A stretch of 64,000 nt of DNA from Cyanobium sp. CH-040. Lineage in GTDB: Bacteria; Cyanobacteriota; Cyanobacteriia; PCC-6307; Cyanobiaceae. Below the pieces are notes generated by a model. It searched no databases and was not told where the DNA came from. It saw only the letters and a list, made by a program, of their open reading frames with translations. Below, piece by piece: positions 1-12,097 of this stretch (the stretch's first letter is position 1; every line of letters starts with the position of its first letter). A program made the position numbers and the translations under genes. The stretch spans positions 62,001-126,000 of the forward strand of contig NZ_JAGQCJ010000007.1 of assembly GCF_024346135.1 (NCBI RefSeq), given 5' to 3'.

Positions 1-101
1 CCGGCCTCCACGCCCTGATCGCGCAGGCGGGCGATCAGCGCCTCCACCCCGGCGGCCACCTGCACCGGCGTGTTCTTGCGGCTGGAGTGTGGCTGGGCCA
101 T
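1..101 (-). CDS. V-type ATPase subunit E-like protein (partial, N-terminus only)
   Basis: Only the first 33 or so codons are in the window; the gene runs off the left edge. The ATG lies at 101-99. The visible protein starts MAQPHSSRKNTPVQVAAG and continues with a helical stretch (VEALIARLRDQGVEA). That stretch resembles the start of the E-type peripheral-stalk subunits of V/A-ATPases, which are long coiled coils joining the V1 head to subunit I. It follows subunit K after a 75-nt spacer filled with heptamer repeats and lies on the same strand, which fits an ATPase subunit. The assignment rests on context and a short match; another stalk subunit or an unrelated coiled coil is possible. Confidence 0.5.
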   Translation of the reverse strand, partial: MAQPHSSRKNTPVQVAAGVEALIARLRDQGVEA

Positions 102-125
102 GGGGGAAGCGGCGAGATCGCGGGG

Positions 126-174
126 GCGGAGTGCGGGGTGCGAAGTGCGGAGAGCGGGGTGCGGGGAGCGAAGG
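126..174. repeat. Heptanucleotide tandem repeat, 7 units (GCGGRGT-like)
   Basis: Seven consecutive 7-nt units can be read: GCGGAGT, GCGGGGT, GCGAAGT, GCGGAGA, GCGGGGT, GCGGGGA and GCGAAGG. They fill most of the spacer between the stop of ATPase subunit K (177-179) and the start of the E-like gene (101). Short tandem heptamers (STRR-type) are known from filamentous cyanobacteria; whether this one is related is unknown. Confidence 0.85.
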
Positions 175-176
175 CG

Positions 177-632
177 TCAGCTCCTGGGAATGCCGCCGGC
201 CGCCACCAGGGCGAACACGAAGGCGAACACGGCGAAGCCCTCCACGATCGCCGCCGGTGCCAGCGCCAGCCCGAAGATCTCCGGCTTGGCCTTGGAGCCG
301 GCGATCGCCGAGGCGCAGCAGAGGCCCTGGTAGATGGCGGCGATCAGGAAGGCCACACCGGAGAGCAGCCCGATGCCGAACAGGCCGCCGGCATTGGCGG
401 GCGTGACCGGCCGGTTGAGGATGAACATCACGACGATGCCGTAGATCGACATCGAGGAGGGCAGGGCCGAGAGCCCCACGAAGCGCCCGTAGCCGCTGCT
501 CACCTCCATCATCGCCCCGATGGCGGCCTGGCCGGCGATGGTGCAGCCCACGGAGGCGCCGATCGCCCCCAGGGCCACCGGGGCGTAGATGCCGATCCAG
601 CCGAGCACCAGCAGGGAGAGATGGTCGTTCAC
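177..632 (-). CDS. ntpK: V-type ATPase membrane rotor subunit K (proteolipid)
   Basis: 151 residues with four hydrophobic helices in two hairpins, the 16-kDa duplicated form of the c-ring subunit that carries H+ or Na+ through Vo. The second hairpin has the family's ion-binding acid, E131 (IVEGFAVF), and Q102 (YQG), equivalent to E139 and Q110 of Enterococcus hirae NtpK. In the first hairpin the NtpK sequence LPGTQG is replaced by LPSSMS, so T64 becomes S60 and Q65 becomes M61, altering part of the Na+ shell. The start is GTG at 632-630 and overlaps the subunit I stop (GTGA). Family assignment is firm; ion specificity cannot be settled from sequence alone. Confidence 0.93.
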   Translation of the reverse strand: MNDHLSLLVLGWIGIYAPVALGAIGASVGCTIAGQAAIGAMMEVSSGYGRFVGLSALPSSMSIYGIVVMFILNRPVTPANAGGLFGIGLLSGVAFLIAAIYQGLCCASAIAGSKAKPEIFGLALAPAAIVEGFAVFAFVFALVAAGGIPRS

Positions 633-2440
633 GAGACAGGCTCCTTTTTGAGAAATGGCTTGAAGGGAATGCCCTCGCCGGAGAGCCCCCAGTTGAAGAA
701 CTCGATGAAGTTCAGCCGCAGCCCGTGCACGAAGCCGCTGATCACGGCCAGCAGCAGGTTGATGCCGTGGCCGAGGATCAGGATCAGCAGGGCGATCGGC
801 ACGGCCAGCACCACCCCCGACTCCACCACCTGGCTGGCCAGCTGGTTGAAGGTGACGGCCAGCGACGCGCTGGCCAGCCCCAGGGCGAACAGCCGCAGGT
901 AGCTCATCACGTCACCGAACAGCTTGGAGATGTCGGTGAGGGCGCCCAGGCCGTCGACCAGCCGCAGCAGCAGATCGGCCGGCCGGGCGATGCGACGCTC
1001 ACTGCTGAGCAGCAGCACGGTGAGCAGACCGCCCACGGCCAGCCCCAGCCCCAGGTGCCGGGCCCCGGGCGAAGCGGCGCCCAGGTAGAGCACGAAGCCC
1101 CCCAGGATCACCGCCATCCAGCCCAGGGGTCGGGCGCGGCCAGCCACGCCGGTGGCACGCACCGCCACGATGCCGTTGGCCAGCAGCAGGTGCAGCCCGC
1201 CCACCACCAGGGCGAGCTTCATCATCGCGTCGAAGTCGTTGAGGTCGAGCAGCTTCAGGGCCGCCAGCGGCGAGGCGGCGGCCGGTTCCACGCCGAAGTA
1301 GCTGCCCGCCAGCACGCCGTAGATCAACGCGAAGGCCAGCCCCGTCACCGCCTGCACGCGGAAGTGGCGCCCGCCCGGCGTGCGGCCCATGCCCTTCCAC
1401 AGCAACCCCACCACCACGCCCAGCACCAGGGCGTAGCCGGCGTCGGCCAGGATCATGGCGAAGAACACCGCGAACGAGAAGAACACCAGCGCCGAGGGAT
1501 CCCAGTCGCGGTAGGCGGGGGTCTCGTAGAAGGTCACCAGGTCCTGGCCGCCGCTCAGGACCGGCGGGTTCTCCAGCAGGGTGGGCGGCGCATCGCCGGG
1601 ATCGGGGATCTCCGCCAGCCAGGCCAGACCCCGCACGGCGGCGAAGGCCTCCAGGCGCGGCAGGTCGCGGGCGGGGATCCAGCCCTGCAGCTGCACCAGG
1701 CCGTGGTCGTCGCGGGTCATGGTCTGGGCCTCGGCGCGGGCCTGGGCGTCCTCGGCGCGGGCCAGGTTGCGCGAGAGCAGGAAGATCCAGCGGCTGAGCG
1801 CCTCGTGCTCGGCCTCCACCTCCTCCAGGGCGGAACGGGCCAGGTCGAGCTCACGGCGCACCGTGGCCGGGGATTCGGAGCCCAGGCGGGAGCGGGCCAC
1901 CGGCAGGGCGGCGGGGTCGGGCTCCTCCGGCGCGATCAGCACCACATAGATGTGGCGCGGACTCTCGTAGAGCTGCTGCCAGGGGGTGTCGAGCCGGGCC
2001 AGGGCCTGCTGGAAGGCCTTCGCCCGGGCATGGGGCACCCGGTAGAACCACAGGCGCTGGCCGCCCAGCTCCTGCAGAGCGGGCAGCACGAAGTCGCCCC
2101 AGGGCTCCAGCAGCCGCAGCCGCGCCTCCAGGGCCAGCAACCGGTCCTGCGCCTGGCGCTTGGCCCGCCGGTTGGCGAGGGCCGCGGCGATCAGGCGGTC
2201 GAAGTCGAACGCGGCATCCACCCGGGTCTGGTGGCGCCGCCGGCGCACGTCGCCCAGGTAGCGCAGCGCCTTGCGGGCGTCCTCGATCGGCCGGCGGCTC
2301 ACGAACGGCTGGTCGTCGCCGGAGGGCTCCTCGAAGGGGATCAGGTGCAGGCAGCCGAGCTGCTGCAGGCCATCGAGCAGGTCCTGCTTGTCGGCGCTCA
2401 GGCCGACCACGGTGAGCCTGCGCAGGGGAACGATCGTCAT
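629..2440 (-). CDS. ntpI: V-type ATPase subunit I (a-type stator membrane subunit)
   Basis: 603 residues from the ATG at 2440-2438, which overlaps the subunit D stop as ATGA; longer starts in this frame are antisense noise. The N-terminal half (about 1-310) is a soluble, charged, coiled-coil-rich arm that begins MTIVPLRRLTVVGL, a typical subunit I opening. The C-terminal half has about seven or eight membrane helices, including a stretch ending DVMSYLRLFALGLAS, the conserved segment that carries the stator arginine facing the K ring. It forms the ion half-channels and stator and should work with K, D and B here. The usual length is 600-660 residues, so it appears complete. Confidence 0.93.
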   Translation of the reverse strand: MTIVPLRRLTVVGLSADKQDLLDGLQQLGCLHLIPFEEPSGDDQPFVSRRPIEDARKALRYLGDVRRRRHQTRVDAAFDFDRLIAAALANRRAKRQAQDRLLALEARLRLLEPWGDFVLPALQELGGQRLWFYRVPHARAKAFQQALARLDTPWQQLYESPRHIYVVLIAPEEPDPAALPVARSRLGSESPATVRRELDLARSALEEVEAEHEALSRWIFLLSRNLARAEDAQARAEAQTMTRDDHGLVQLQGWIPARDLPRLEAFAAVRGLAWLAEIPDPGDAPPTLLENPPVLSGGQDLVTFYETPAYRDWDPSALVFFSFAVFFAMILADAGYALVLGVVVGLLWKGMGRTPGGRHFRVQAVTGLAFALIYGVLAGSYFGVEPAAASPLAALKLLDLNDFDAMMKLALVVGGLHLLLANGIVAVRATGVAGRARPLGWMAVILGGFVLYLGAASPGARHLGLGLAVGGLLTVLLLSSERRIARPADLLLRLVDGLGALTDISKLFGDVMSYLRLFALGLASASLAVTFNQLASQVVESGVVLAVPIALLILILGHGINLLLAVISGFVHGLRLNFIEFFNWGLSGEGIPFKPFLKKEPVS

Positions 2441-3042
2441 CGCGCCCCGGCCCGCTGCTTCTTGCGCTTGGCGATCTTGGAGTTCACCACCCCGGCCCGC
2501 TCCGCGTCGGCCAGGTAGATGGCAATGCTGCGGATCTGCTGGCGGGTGCGGGGGATCAGCACCTTCTCGAACAGGTTGAAGCGCTGGGTCACGGTGCGCT
2601 CCGCCCGCAGCAGCCGCTCGATCCGCTCCCGTGCCACCTGCAGCCGCACCTGGGTGTCCAGCGCCTCGCGCAGGCAGGCCACGATGTGGTCCACCCAGAA
2701 GGGCAGGCTGAGCAGGCCGTAGTCGGCCACCTCCACCCGCACCTCCTCGACGCGGGGCAGCCGGGTGCCGATCAGGTTCTCCTCCCCGAGCCGCACGTCC
2801 ACCACCCGGGCCAGACCCTCGAGCCGGATGTGCTCGTGGGCCAGCATCGGGCACAGCCGCGCCACCTCCGCCTCCAGCTCGCCGGCCCGCCGCTCCAGCT
2901 CCTGCAGTTCGTGCCGCGCCCGGGCCCGCTCGGCGCTGATCTGGCGGCGCTTGAGATCCAGCGACGGCAGCACGGCGCCGTAGGTCTTCAGCAGCCCCTT
3001 CTGGCGGCTGAGGGAGGCCTTGGTGAGGGAGATCCGGCTCAT
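2437..3042 (-). CDS. ntpD: V-type ATPase subunit D (central rotor shaft)
   Basis: 201 residues from the ATG at 3042-3040, inside the end of subunit B (ATGA overlap); its own stop overlaps subunit I (ATGA). The protein opens MSRISLTKASLSRQ and is almost wholly helical. Long N- and C-terminal helices form the coiled-coil shaft that turns inside the A3B3 head, and a basic C-terminus (KRKKQR) follows the conserved NSKIAK stretch. Length matches the family (about 200-210). Translational coupling to B and I implies stoichiometric expression. Confidence 0.94.
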   Translation of the reverse strand: MSRISLTKASLSRQKGLLKTYGAVLPSLDLKRRQISAERARARHELQELERRAGELEAEVARLCPMLAHEHIRLEGLARVVDVRLGEENLIGTRLPRVEEVRVEVADYGLLSLPFWVDHIVACLREALDTQVRLQVARERIERLLRAERTVTQRFNLFEKVLIPRTRQQIRSIAIYLADAERAGVVNSKIAKRKKQRAGAR

Positions 3043-4388
3043 ACCTGCTGCGTCGGCCGGGGGAAGTACTTGTCGATCAGCTCCTGCTTCATCAGCAGCT
3101 CCTGGGGCTCGAAGCACTCGGCCATGGTCCGCCAGGCCAGATCGAGGGCGGCCTCCAGGGGCATGTCCACGTTGATGTCCATGAAGCGCTGACGGAAGAG
3201 CTCGCCGAAGCGGATCAGCTTCTGGTCGTAGTCGGAGAGCTCGAAGGCCATCGCCTGCTTCTGCTGGGCATCGCGGGCGCCGGAATAGAGGCGGATGGTG
3301 GTGTTCATCACCTGGTTGTGGTCCTCGCGGGTGCGCTTGCCGATCACGTTCTGCTTGAGGCGCGACAGGGAGCCGAAGGGGTCGATCACGCCGTTGTGCA
3401 GATAGAACTGCCCCTCGGTGATGTAGCCGGTGTTGTCCGGCACCGGGTGGGTGATGTCGTCGCCGGGCATGGTGGTCACGGTGAGCACCGTCACCGAGCC
3501 GCCCTTGGCGTAGTCGGCGGCCTTCTCGTAGCGGCGCGCCAGCTGGGAATAGAGATCACCGGGATAGCCGCGGTTGGCCGGCACCTGGTCCATGGCGATG
3601 CTCACCTCCTTGAGGGCGTCGGCGAAGGCGGTCATGTCGGTGAGCAGCACCAGCACGCGCTTGCCCTCCTCCACGGCGAAGCGCTCCGCCACCGCCAGCG
3701 CCATGTCGGGGATCAGCATCCGCTCCACGATCGGATCGGAGGCCAGGTTCACGAACATCACCGTGCGGTGAAACACGCCGGCCTCTTCGAAGGTCTTGCG
3801 GAAGGCGTAGTAGTCGTCGAAGATCAGCCCGAGGCCGCCGAACACCACCACATCGGCGTCGGCCTGGATGCCGATGCGGCCGAGAAAGGCGTTGAACGGT
3901 TCGCCGGACACCGAGAAGATCGGAATCTTCTGGCTCTCCACCAGCGTGTTGTAGACGTCGATCATCGGCACGTTGGTGCGGATCATCTTCGAGGCCAGCA
4001 CCCGCCGCATCGGATTCACCGACGGGCCGCCGATGGTCACGCGCGGATCCTGGGAGAGGTCGGGACCGCCGTCGATCGGCTCACCGGTGCCGCGGAACAC
4101 CCGGCCGAGGATGTTGCCGGAGTAGGTCACCGTCATCGGGTGGCCGAGAAAGCGCACCTGGGAATCGGTGGACACCCCCTTGGTGCCGCGGAACACCTGC
4201 AGCGCCACCGAGCGCTCCTTCAGGTCGATCACCTGGGCCAGCGACTGGCCGCCGCCGGCCGTCTGCACCACCGCCAGATCGTTGAAGCGCGGGGCGGCGT
4301 CGCTGTCGTGGCCGCCGGCGGGCACCTCCACGCGGATGATGTCGCCGGCGATCTCGAGCACCTTGGAATAGCTGATCAGGATGCTCAT
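3039..4388 (-). CDS. ntpB: V-type ATPase subunit B (non-catalytic nucleotide-binding subunit)
   Basis: 449 residues from the ATG at 4388-4386 (MSILISYSKV). An N-terminal beta-barrel is followed by the RecA-like core. At the position where catalytic A subunits have a P-loop GKT, this protein has SVSGEPFNAFLGRI, the usual form of the non-catalytic B subunit. Other family blocks are VLLTDMTAFADAL, ANRGYPGDLYSQLARRYE and DDITHPVPDNTGYITEGQ. It heads the B-D-I-K run. No A subunit lies upstream, where a 5-oxoprolinase ends 74 nt away, so the catalytic A gene must be elsewhere, most likely beyond the left edge. Confidence 0.96.
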   Translation of the reverse strand: MSILISYSKVLEIAGDIIRVEVPAGGHDSDAAPRFNDLAVVQTAGGGQSLAQVIDLKERSVALQVFRGTKGVSTDSQVRFLGHPMTVTYSGNILGRVFRGTGEPIDGGPDLSQDPRVTIGGPSVNPMRRVLASKMIRTNVPMIDVYNTLVESQKIPIFSVSGEPFNAFLGRIGIQADADVVVFGGLGLIFDDYYAFRKTFEEAGVFHRTVMFVNLASDPIVERMLIPDMALAVAERFAVEEGKRVLVLLTDMTAFADALKEVSIAMDQVPANRGYPGDLYSQLARRYEKAADYAKGGSVTVLTVTTMPGDDITHPVPDNTGYITEGQFYLHNGVIDPFGSLSRLKQNVIGKRTREDHNQVMNTTIRLYSGARDAQQKQAMAFELSDYDQKLIRFGELFRQRFMDINVDMPLEAALDLAWRTMAECFEPQELLMKQELIDKYFPRPTQQV

Positions 4389-4462
4389 CCCGGCCGGGGG
4401 CGGCTCTGATCCAGTGTGCGGCCGATCCCCGGGCCCGACCACGAATGTGTCGCGATGCGGCC

Positions 4463-8244
<3,782 letters not shown>

Positions 8245-8245
<1 letters not shown>

Positions 8246-9816
8246 CAACCCTCCGCCCCAGGCGAGCGTAGGGAGGTCGGCGGCACTGGTCCGGCGCCGC
8301 GGTTCTGGGCGCCGCGGTTCTGGGCGCTGCGGTCCGGGGGGCTGCGGCTGAAGGTATCGAGCACCAGGGCCAGGCGGGCGGCACGGCGGGCGGCTTCGGC
8401 CCTGGGCGCATCCGGCGCCGGGGCCCAGAGCGGACTCCGGCTGGCCAGGGCCTCGGCCAGCTGCCAGGGATGCAGGAAGCTGCGGCCCTCCAGGCCGGCC
8501 ACCGCCTCGCGGTAGGGGGCGGGCAGGCTGGTGCGCTCCAGGGCTTCGAGGCCCCGGGCATCGATGGTGAGCGGGCGGGTTTCGGCGATCCGCAGCACCT
8601 GCGCCTCCTGGGCGGGATCCAGGCGCACCTGGCGGCGCAGCCAGGCGCGGAAGCGCACCGAGCCCACCACCGGCTGCAGATCCATGGCCAGCCGCTCGCT
8701 GGGCAGGCGTTCCTCCGCCAGCCGCACCAGGGCCGGCGGCGAGAGCTGGTAGGCCACCGGCCGGAACACCTGCTGGCCGAAGACGTTCTGCACCACGAAC
8801 AGCAGCACGAAGGCCACCAGCGCCGCGATCAGGGGCGTGGTGATCCAGCCGGAGGCGATGCGGGCGAGCACCCCCCAGCGGATCTGGCGCACGCCGCGGC
8901 CCCCCTGCAGCAGGCCGATGCCCAGCACGGCGCCGATCACCGCCTGGGAGCTGGACACCGGGATCAGGGGAATCGGCGGCAACCCCAGGGCCACCGCCAG
9001 GGCGGAGAGCTGCGGCGAGGAGAACACGAACAGCACCAGCGCGTTGGCCAGCACCACCACCAGGGCCGCCACCGGCGAGAGGGTCATCAGGCTGCCGCCC
9101 ACGGTGAGCATCACCCGGCGGGAGTAGGTGGCGACCCCCACGGCGATGGCGATGGCGCCGAGCAGGAACAGCTGCTGCTCGCCGCTGAGGTGCAGGCCGC
9201 CGGCGATGGTGAGCTCGGCGAACGGGGATGCGTTCACGAACACCCCCATGACGTTGCCGATGTTGTTGGCGCCGAGGCTGTAGGAGCCGAACATCCCCGC
9301 CAGGATCAGCCCCAGGCGCAGGTTCGCGTCCAGGCTCAGCAGGTGCGGCCGGCCGCGGCGGATGGCGGCCACCAGCAGCCGGTGCAGGCCGGCGGCCAGC
9401 AGGGCGGCGAGCAGGGGCGAGGCCACCCAGGCGAAGGCGATGCGCGAGAGCTGGCTGAGGTCGGTGATCGAGCCGCTGAACCAGTTCCAGCCCACCACCG
9501 CCCCCACCACCGCCTGGGAGGTGGAGGCCGGCAGGCCGGCGCGGGTCATCCAGGTCATCGTCACCCCCGCCGCCAGGGCGGTGGTGAAGGAGCCGGCGAT
9601 GGCGTTCACCGCCCCCAGCTCGCCCAGCCCGCCGGACGCGGCCCCACCGGCGGTGACCGCCCCGAGGATCACGAACAGGCTGCAGAGCACGGCGGCGGTG
9701 GAGAAACGCAGCATGCGGCTGCCCACCGCCGAGCCGAACACGTTGGAGGCGTCGTTGGCCCCCAGCGACCAGCCCAGGAACAGGCCGCTGGAGAGGAACA
9801 CCAGGCTGGCGATCAC
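8245..9816 (-). CDS. pit: PiT-family inorganic phosphate permease
   Basis: 523 residues with about ten to twelve membrane helices. Two inverted copies of the PiT signature are visible: LGANDASNVFG near residue 19 and LGANNIGNVMG in the second half, each with a nearby serine-rich block (ASTSQAVVGA, VSSSQAVIGA). PiT proteins import metal-phosphate or phosphate by cation symport with low affinity. The protein carries a soluble tail of about 150 residues ending in Gln/Arg/Gly-rich repeats encoded by 15-bp units. The start is GTG at 9816, overlapping the DUF47 stop (GTGA). Pairing with a DUF47/PhoU-like protein is the classic Pit arrangement. Confidence 0.94.
8294..8338. repeat. 15-bp tandem repeat, 3 units, in the 3' end of the PiT gene
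   Basis: Two identical units (GCGCCGCGGTTCTGG at 8294-8308 and 8309-8323) and a third, diverged unit (8324-8338), with a more decayed copy after it. In the permease frame they encode a Gln-Asn-Arg-Gly-Ala repeat near the C-terminus. They keep the frame, so copy-number change would only lengthen or shorten the tail. Confidence 0.85.
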
Positions 9817-10475
9817 TCCAGCACCCGCTTGATGGCCAGGATCGAGAGCTCGTCGCTGATCTCCTCGGCCCGGTCGGCCAGGCCGTCGATCACCGCCAGG
9901 GCGTCGCGGGCCAGCAGCTTGCTCTCCAGCGGCAGGGCACTGCCGAACAGGCCTTTCTTGAGGCGCAGGGTGATGGCGTCGGCCTCGGATTCGTAGACGC
10001 GGATGTGGTTGATGTGGTCGCGCACGGCCTCGGGCTGGCGGAAGAACGCCCGCGCCCCCCGCACCGCCGCCTGCATGCTCTGGTCCACCACCGCCACCAG
10101 CTCGCGCACGTCGGCGCCCGTCTCCAGCCCCTCGAAGGCGGCGGCGTACTCGATCAGCAGCTCCTGGAACACATTCTTGGTGGCATCGAGCAGGCCGTAG
10201 AGATGGGAGAGCAGCCGCAGCACATCGCCGCGGAAGTCGGGGATCAGCATCTCGCTGTAGAGGGTGTTCACCACCGCCCGGCGCAGCTCGTTGGCGCGCT
10301 CCTTGAGCTGGATCAGCTGGTCGAGCTTGAGCTCGGTCTCCGGCACCACGCCGCGATCGAGCAGCAGCTCCATGCCGCGCTGGAAGTAGATCCCACCCTC
10401 CGACACCTTGTCGAGGAACTCATCGATCTGAGCCTCGAGAAAGTGCGTCTTGCCGAACAGCAGCGGCGAGCTCAA
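9813..10475 (-). CDS. DUF47 / PhoU-like regulator of the PiT permease
   Basis: 220 residues, all helical, without membrane segments. It has the DUF47 pattern of paired E/D-rich helices (for example VYESEADAITLRLKKGLFG and DGLADRAEEISDELSILAIKR) that bind metal clusters in PhoU-like bundles. Family members are encoded next to PiT permeases and are thought to gate phosphate uptake. The proposed start is TTG at 10475-10473 (MSSPLLFGKTHFLEAQIDEF); no ATG or GTG lies near the conserved N-terminus. It begins 10 nt after yajQ and overlaps the permease start, so the three are very likely one transcript. Confidence 0.9.
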   Translation of the reverse strand: MSSPLLFGKTHFLEAQIDEFLDKVSEGGIYFQRGMELLLDRGVVPETELKLDQLIQLKERANELRRAVVNTLYSEMLIPDFRGDVLRLLSHLYGLLDATKNVFQELLIEYAAAFEGLETGADVRELVAVVDQSMQAAVRGARAFFRQPEAVRDHINHIRVYESEADAITLRLKKGLFGSALPLESKLLARDALAVIDGLADRAEEISDELSILAIKRVLE

Positions 10476-10485
10476 CGGGGGGCGC

Positions 10486-10983
10486 TCAACGGTAGTTCTC
10501 GAACTGCAGCGGCACCTCCAGATCCTTCTCCTGCTCGCGCAGCAGGGCGATCACCTGCTGGAGATCGTCCTTGCTCTTGCTGGTCACCCGCAGGCTGTCG
10601 CCCTGGATCGCCACCGTCACCTTCTTGATGCTGTCGCGCACCTGCTTGCTGAGCTTCTTGGCCAGCTCCTGGCTGAGCCCCTTGCGCAGCTTCACCACCT
10701 GCTTCACCTTGTTGCCGCCCACCGCCTCGGGGTCCTGGAAGTCGAAGATCTTCAGCGACAGGTTGCGCTTGGTGGCCTTCTGGCGCAGCACGTCGCTCAC
10801 CGCCTGCAGGGTCATGTCGCTGGCGGTGGTGATCGTGAGGCTGGCCTCCTCCAGTTCGATCTCCGTGCCGGAATCCTTGAGGTCGTAGCGCTGCACCAGC
10901 TCGCGGCGCACCTGATCCACGGTGTTCACCAGTTCCTGGCGGTCGAAATCCGACACGACGTCGAAGGAGAAGGACTCAGCCAT
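10486..10983 (-). CDS. yajQ: YajQ-family nucleotide-binding protein
   Basis: 165 residues starting MAESFSFDVVSDFDRQEL, the invariant YajQ opening. Two ferredoxin-like halves follow, with the conserved TITTASDMTLQAVSDVLRQK, KQVVKLRKGLSQELAKK and RVTSKSKDDLQQVIALLR blocks. YajQ proteins bind nucleotides, including cyclic di-GMP in some bacteria, and tRNA or RNA-related partners have been proposed. It is the first gene of the long minus-strand run ending in the V-ATPase subunits, and diverges from the MAPEG gene across 66 nt that should hold the operon promoter. Confidence 0.95.
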   Translation of the reverse strand: MAESFSFDVVSDFDRQELVNTVDQVRRELVQRYDLKDSGTEIELEEASLTITTASDMTLQAVSDVLRQKATKRNLSLKIFDFQDPEAVGGNKVKQVVKLRKGLSQELAKKLSKQVRDSIKKVTVAIQGDSLRVTSKSKDDLQQVIALLREQEKDLEVPLQFENYR

Positions 10984-11049
10984 GGGGCGGGGCGGCGCGG
11001 GTGGAACGGGCTTCGGGCAGCCTAGAAAAGAGCATCCACCCAGCCCGCC

Positions 11050-11523
11050 ATGGCACTCGCCACCGGTCTCGCCGCCCCCGCCGCGGCCGCCGCCCCCTTC
11101 GCCTGGTCGCTGCTGCTGGCCGCCGGGGTGGTGGTGTTCAGCACCGTGCCCCTGGGGGCGGCGCGCTCCCAGGCCAACTTCCAGATGGCCGACCTGGCGG
11201 CGCCGCGGGCGATGTTCGAGCGCCTGCCGGCCTGGGGCAAGCGGGCGGCCTGGGCGCACCAGAACTGCTTCGAGGCCTTCACGCTGCACGCGCCGGCGGC
11301 CCTGCTCTGCCTGCTGGCCGGCGTGGGTGCCGCCACGGAGGGGGCGCCGCTGGCGGTGAAGGCGGCGGTGGCGGCCGCCTGGCTGCACCCGGCCCTGCGC
11401 CTGGCCTACATGGGCGCCTATCTGGGCAACGTGCCGCCGCTGCGGGGGCTGTGCTGGGCCGGCGGCCTCACCTGCAGCGGCATCCTCTACCTGGCGGGGC
11501 TGCAGGCGATGCTGGCCGGCTGA
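11050..11523 (+). CDS. MAPEG-family membrane protein
   Basis: 157 residues with four hydrophobic helices. The first loop has the MAPEG hallmark RLPAWGKRAAWAHQNCFEAFTLHAPAALLC, which corresponds to the E-x-F-x-x-F-x-P-type glutathione-binding helix (split here as AHQNCFEAF and TLHAPAAL). MAPEG proteins are membrane-associated glutathione transferases or peroxidases or relatives; bacterial members of this type are mostly uncharacterised. The ATG at 11050 is the only reasonable start. It diverges from yajQ and converges on the DprA-like gene, 14 nt away. Confidence 0.82.
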   Translation: MALATGLAAPAAAAAPFAWSLLLAAGVVVFSTVPLGAARSQANFQMADLAAPRAMFERLPAWGKRAAWAHQNCFEAFTLHAPAALLCLLAGVGAATEGAPLAVKAAVAAAWLHPALRLAYMGAYLGNVPPLRGLCWAGGLTCSGILYLAGLQAMLAG

Positions 11524-11537
11524 GCCTGCACGCCAGT

Positions 11538-12050
11538 TCAGTCGAAGTACATCAGGCTCACCACCTTGCCCATGTCCTCGGCCACGCGCACGCTCGCCAG
11601 CAGCGTCTCGCTGTCGTGGAAGGCGTAGCAGATCAGCTGGTCGCAGCGGCTGATGATCTCCTGGTTGCAGAGGCTGCTGGCCATCGGCAGGGGCAGTTCG
11701 TCGTGCTCGGGCTTCTCCACCAGGTGCAGCACCTGCTCGAGCTGCTCGCGCGACTCGCTGGGCTGGCGGTCCAGGCTCTGGGGCAGCAGCACCGTGAGCT
11801 TGCCGGGGTCGATCTCCAGCACGCTGCGGATCACGGCGGCGTTCACACCCTGGGCGCCGGAGGTGATCAGGCTGTGGCCCTCCTGGGCCAGGGAGCGGGC
11901 CACCAGCTCCACCAGATGCACCGACACCACCGGCACGTGGCGGCTGCCGAGGATGGCGATACGCCGCTTGCTGCGGTCCTGCAGCATCGCCAGCTCCTGG
12001 GCCAGCGTGTCGATCCGATCCAGCGAGGCGATATCCAGAGACCGGGTCAC
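11538..12050 (-). CDS. DprA/LOG-like Rossmann-fold protein (DNA recombination-mediator A family)
   Basis: 170 residues from the GTG at 12050-12048; no ATG lies near the conserved start. The core RRIAILGSRHVPVVSVHLVE followed by LITSGAQGVNAAVIRSVLE is the nucleotide-binding Rossmann motif of the DprA/LOG superfamily. It lacks the C-terminal domain and length of true DprA (about 350 residues). Short cyanobacterial proteins of this type are annotated as DNA recombination-mediator A or hypothetical. Function unproven; nucleotide or cytokinin-riboside-like chemistry is as plausible as DNA binding. It lies 47 nt downstream of the DRTGG gene, likely co-transcribed. Confidence 0.7.
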   Translation of the reverse strand: MTRSLDIASLDRIDTLAQELAMLQDRSKRRIAILGSRHVPVVSVHLVELVARSLAQEGHSLITSGAQGVNAAVIRSVLEIDPGKLTVLLPQSLDRQPSESREQLEQVLHLVEKPEHDELPLPMASSLCNQEIISRCDQLICYAFHDSETLLASVRVAEDMGKVVSLMYFD

Positions 12051-12097
12051 ACCAAACCCCAGGCGGCAACCCGAAACTAGCAGTGGTGGAAGGGGTT

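Noticed and set aside
725-2518. A 597-residue plus-strand frame opposite ATPase subunits I and D.
   Set aside because: His/Gln/Gly/Val-rich shadow; no signature, no start context.
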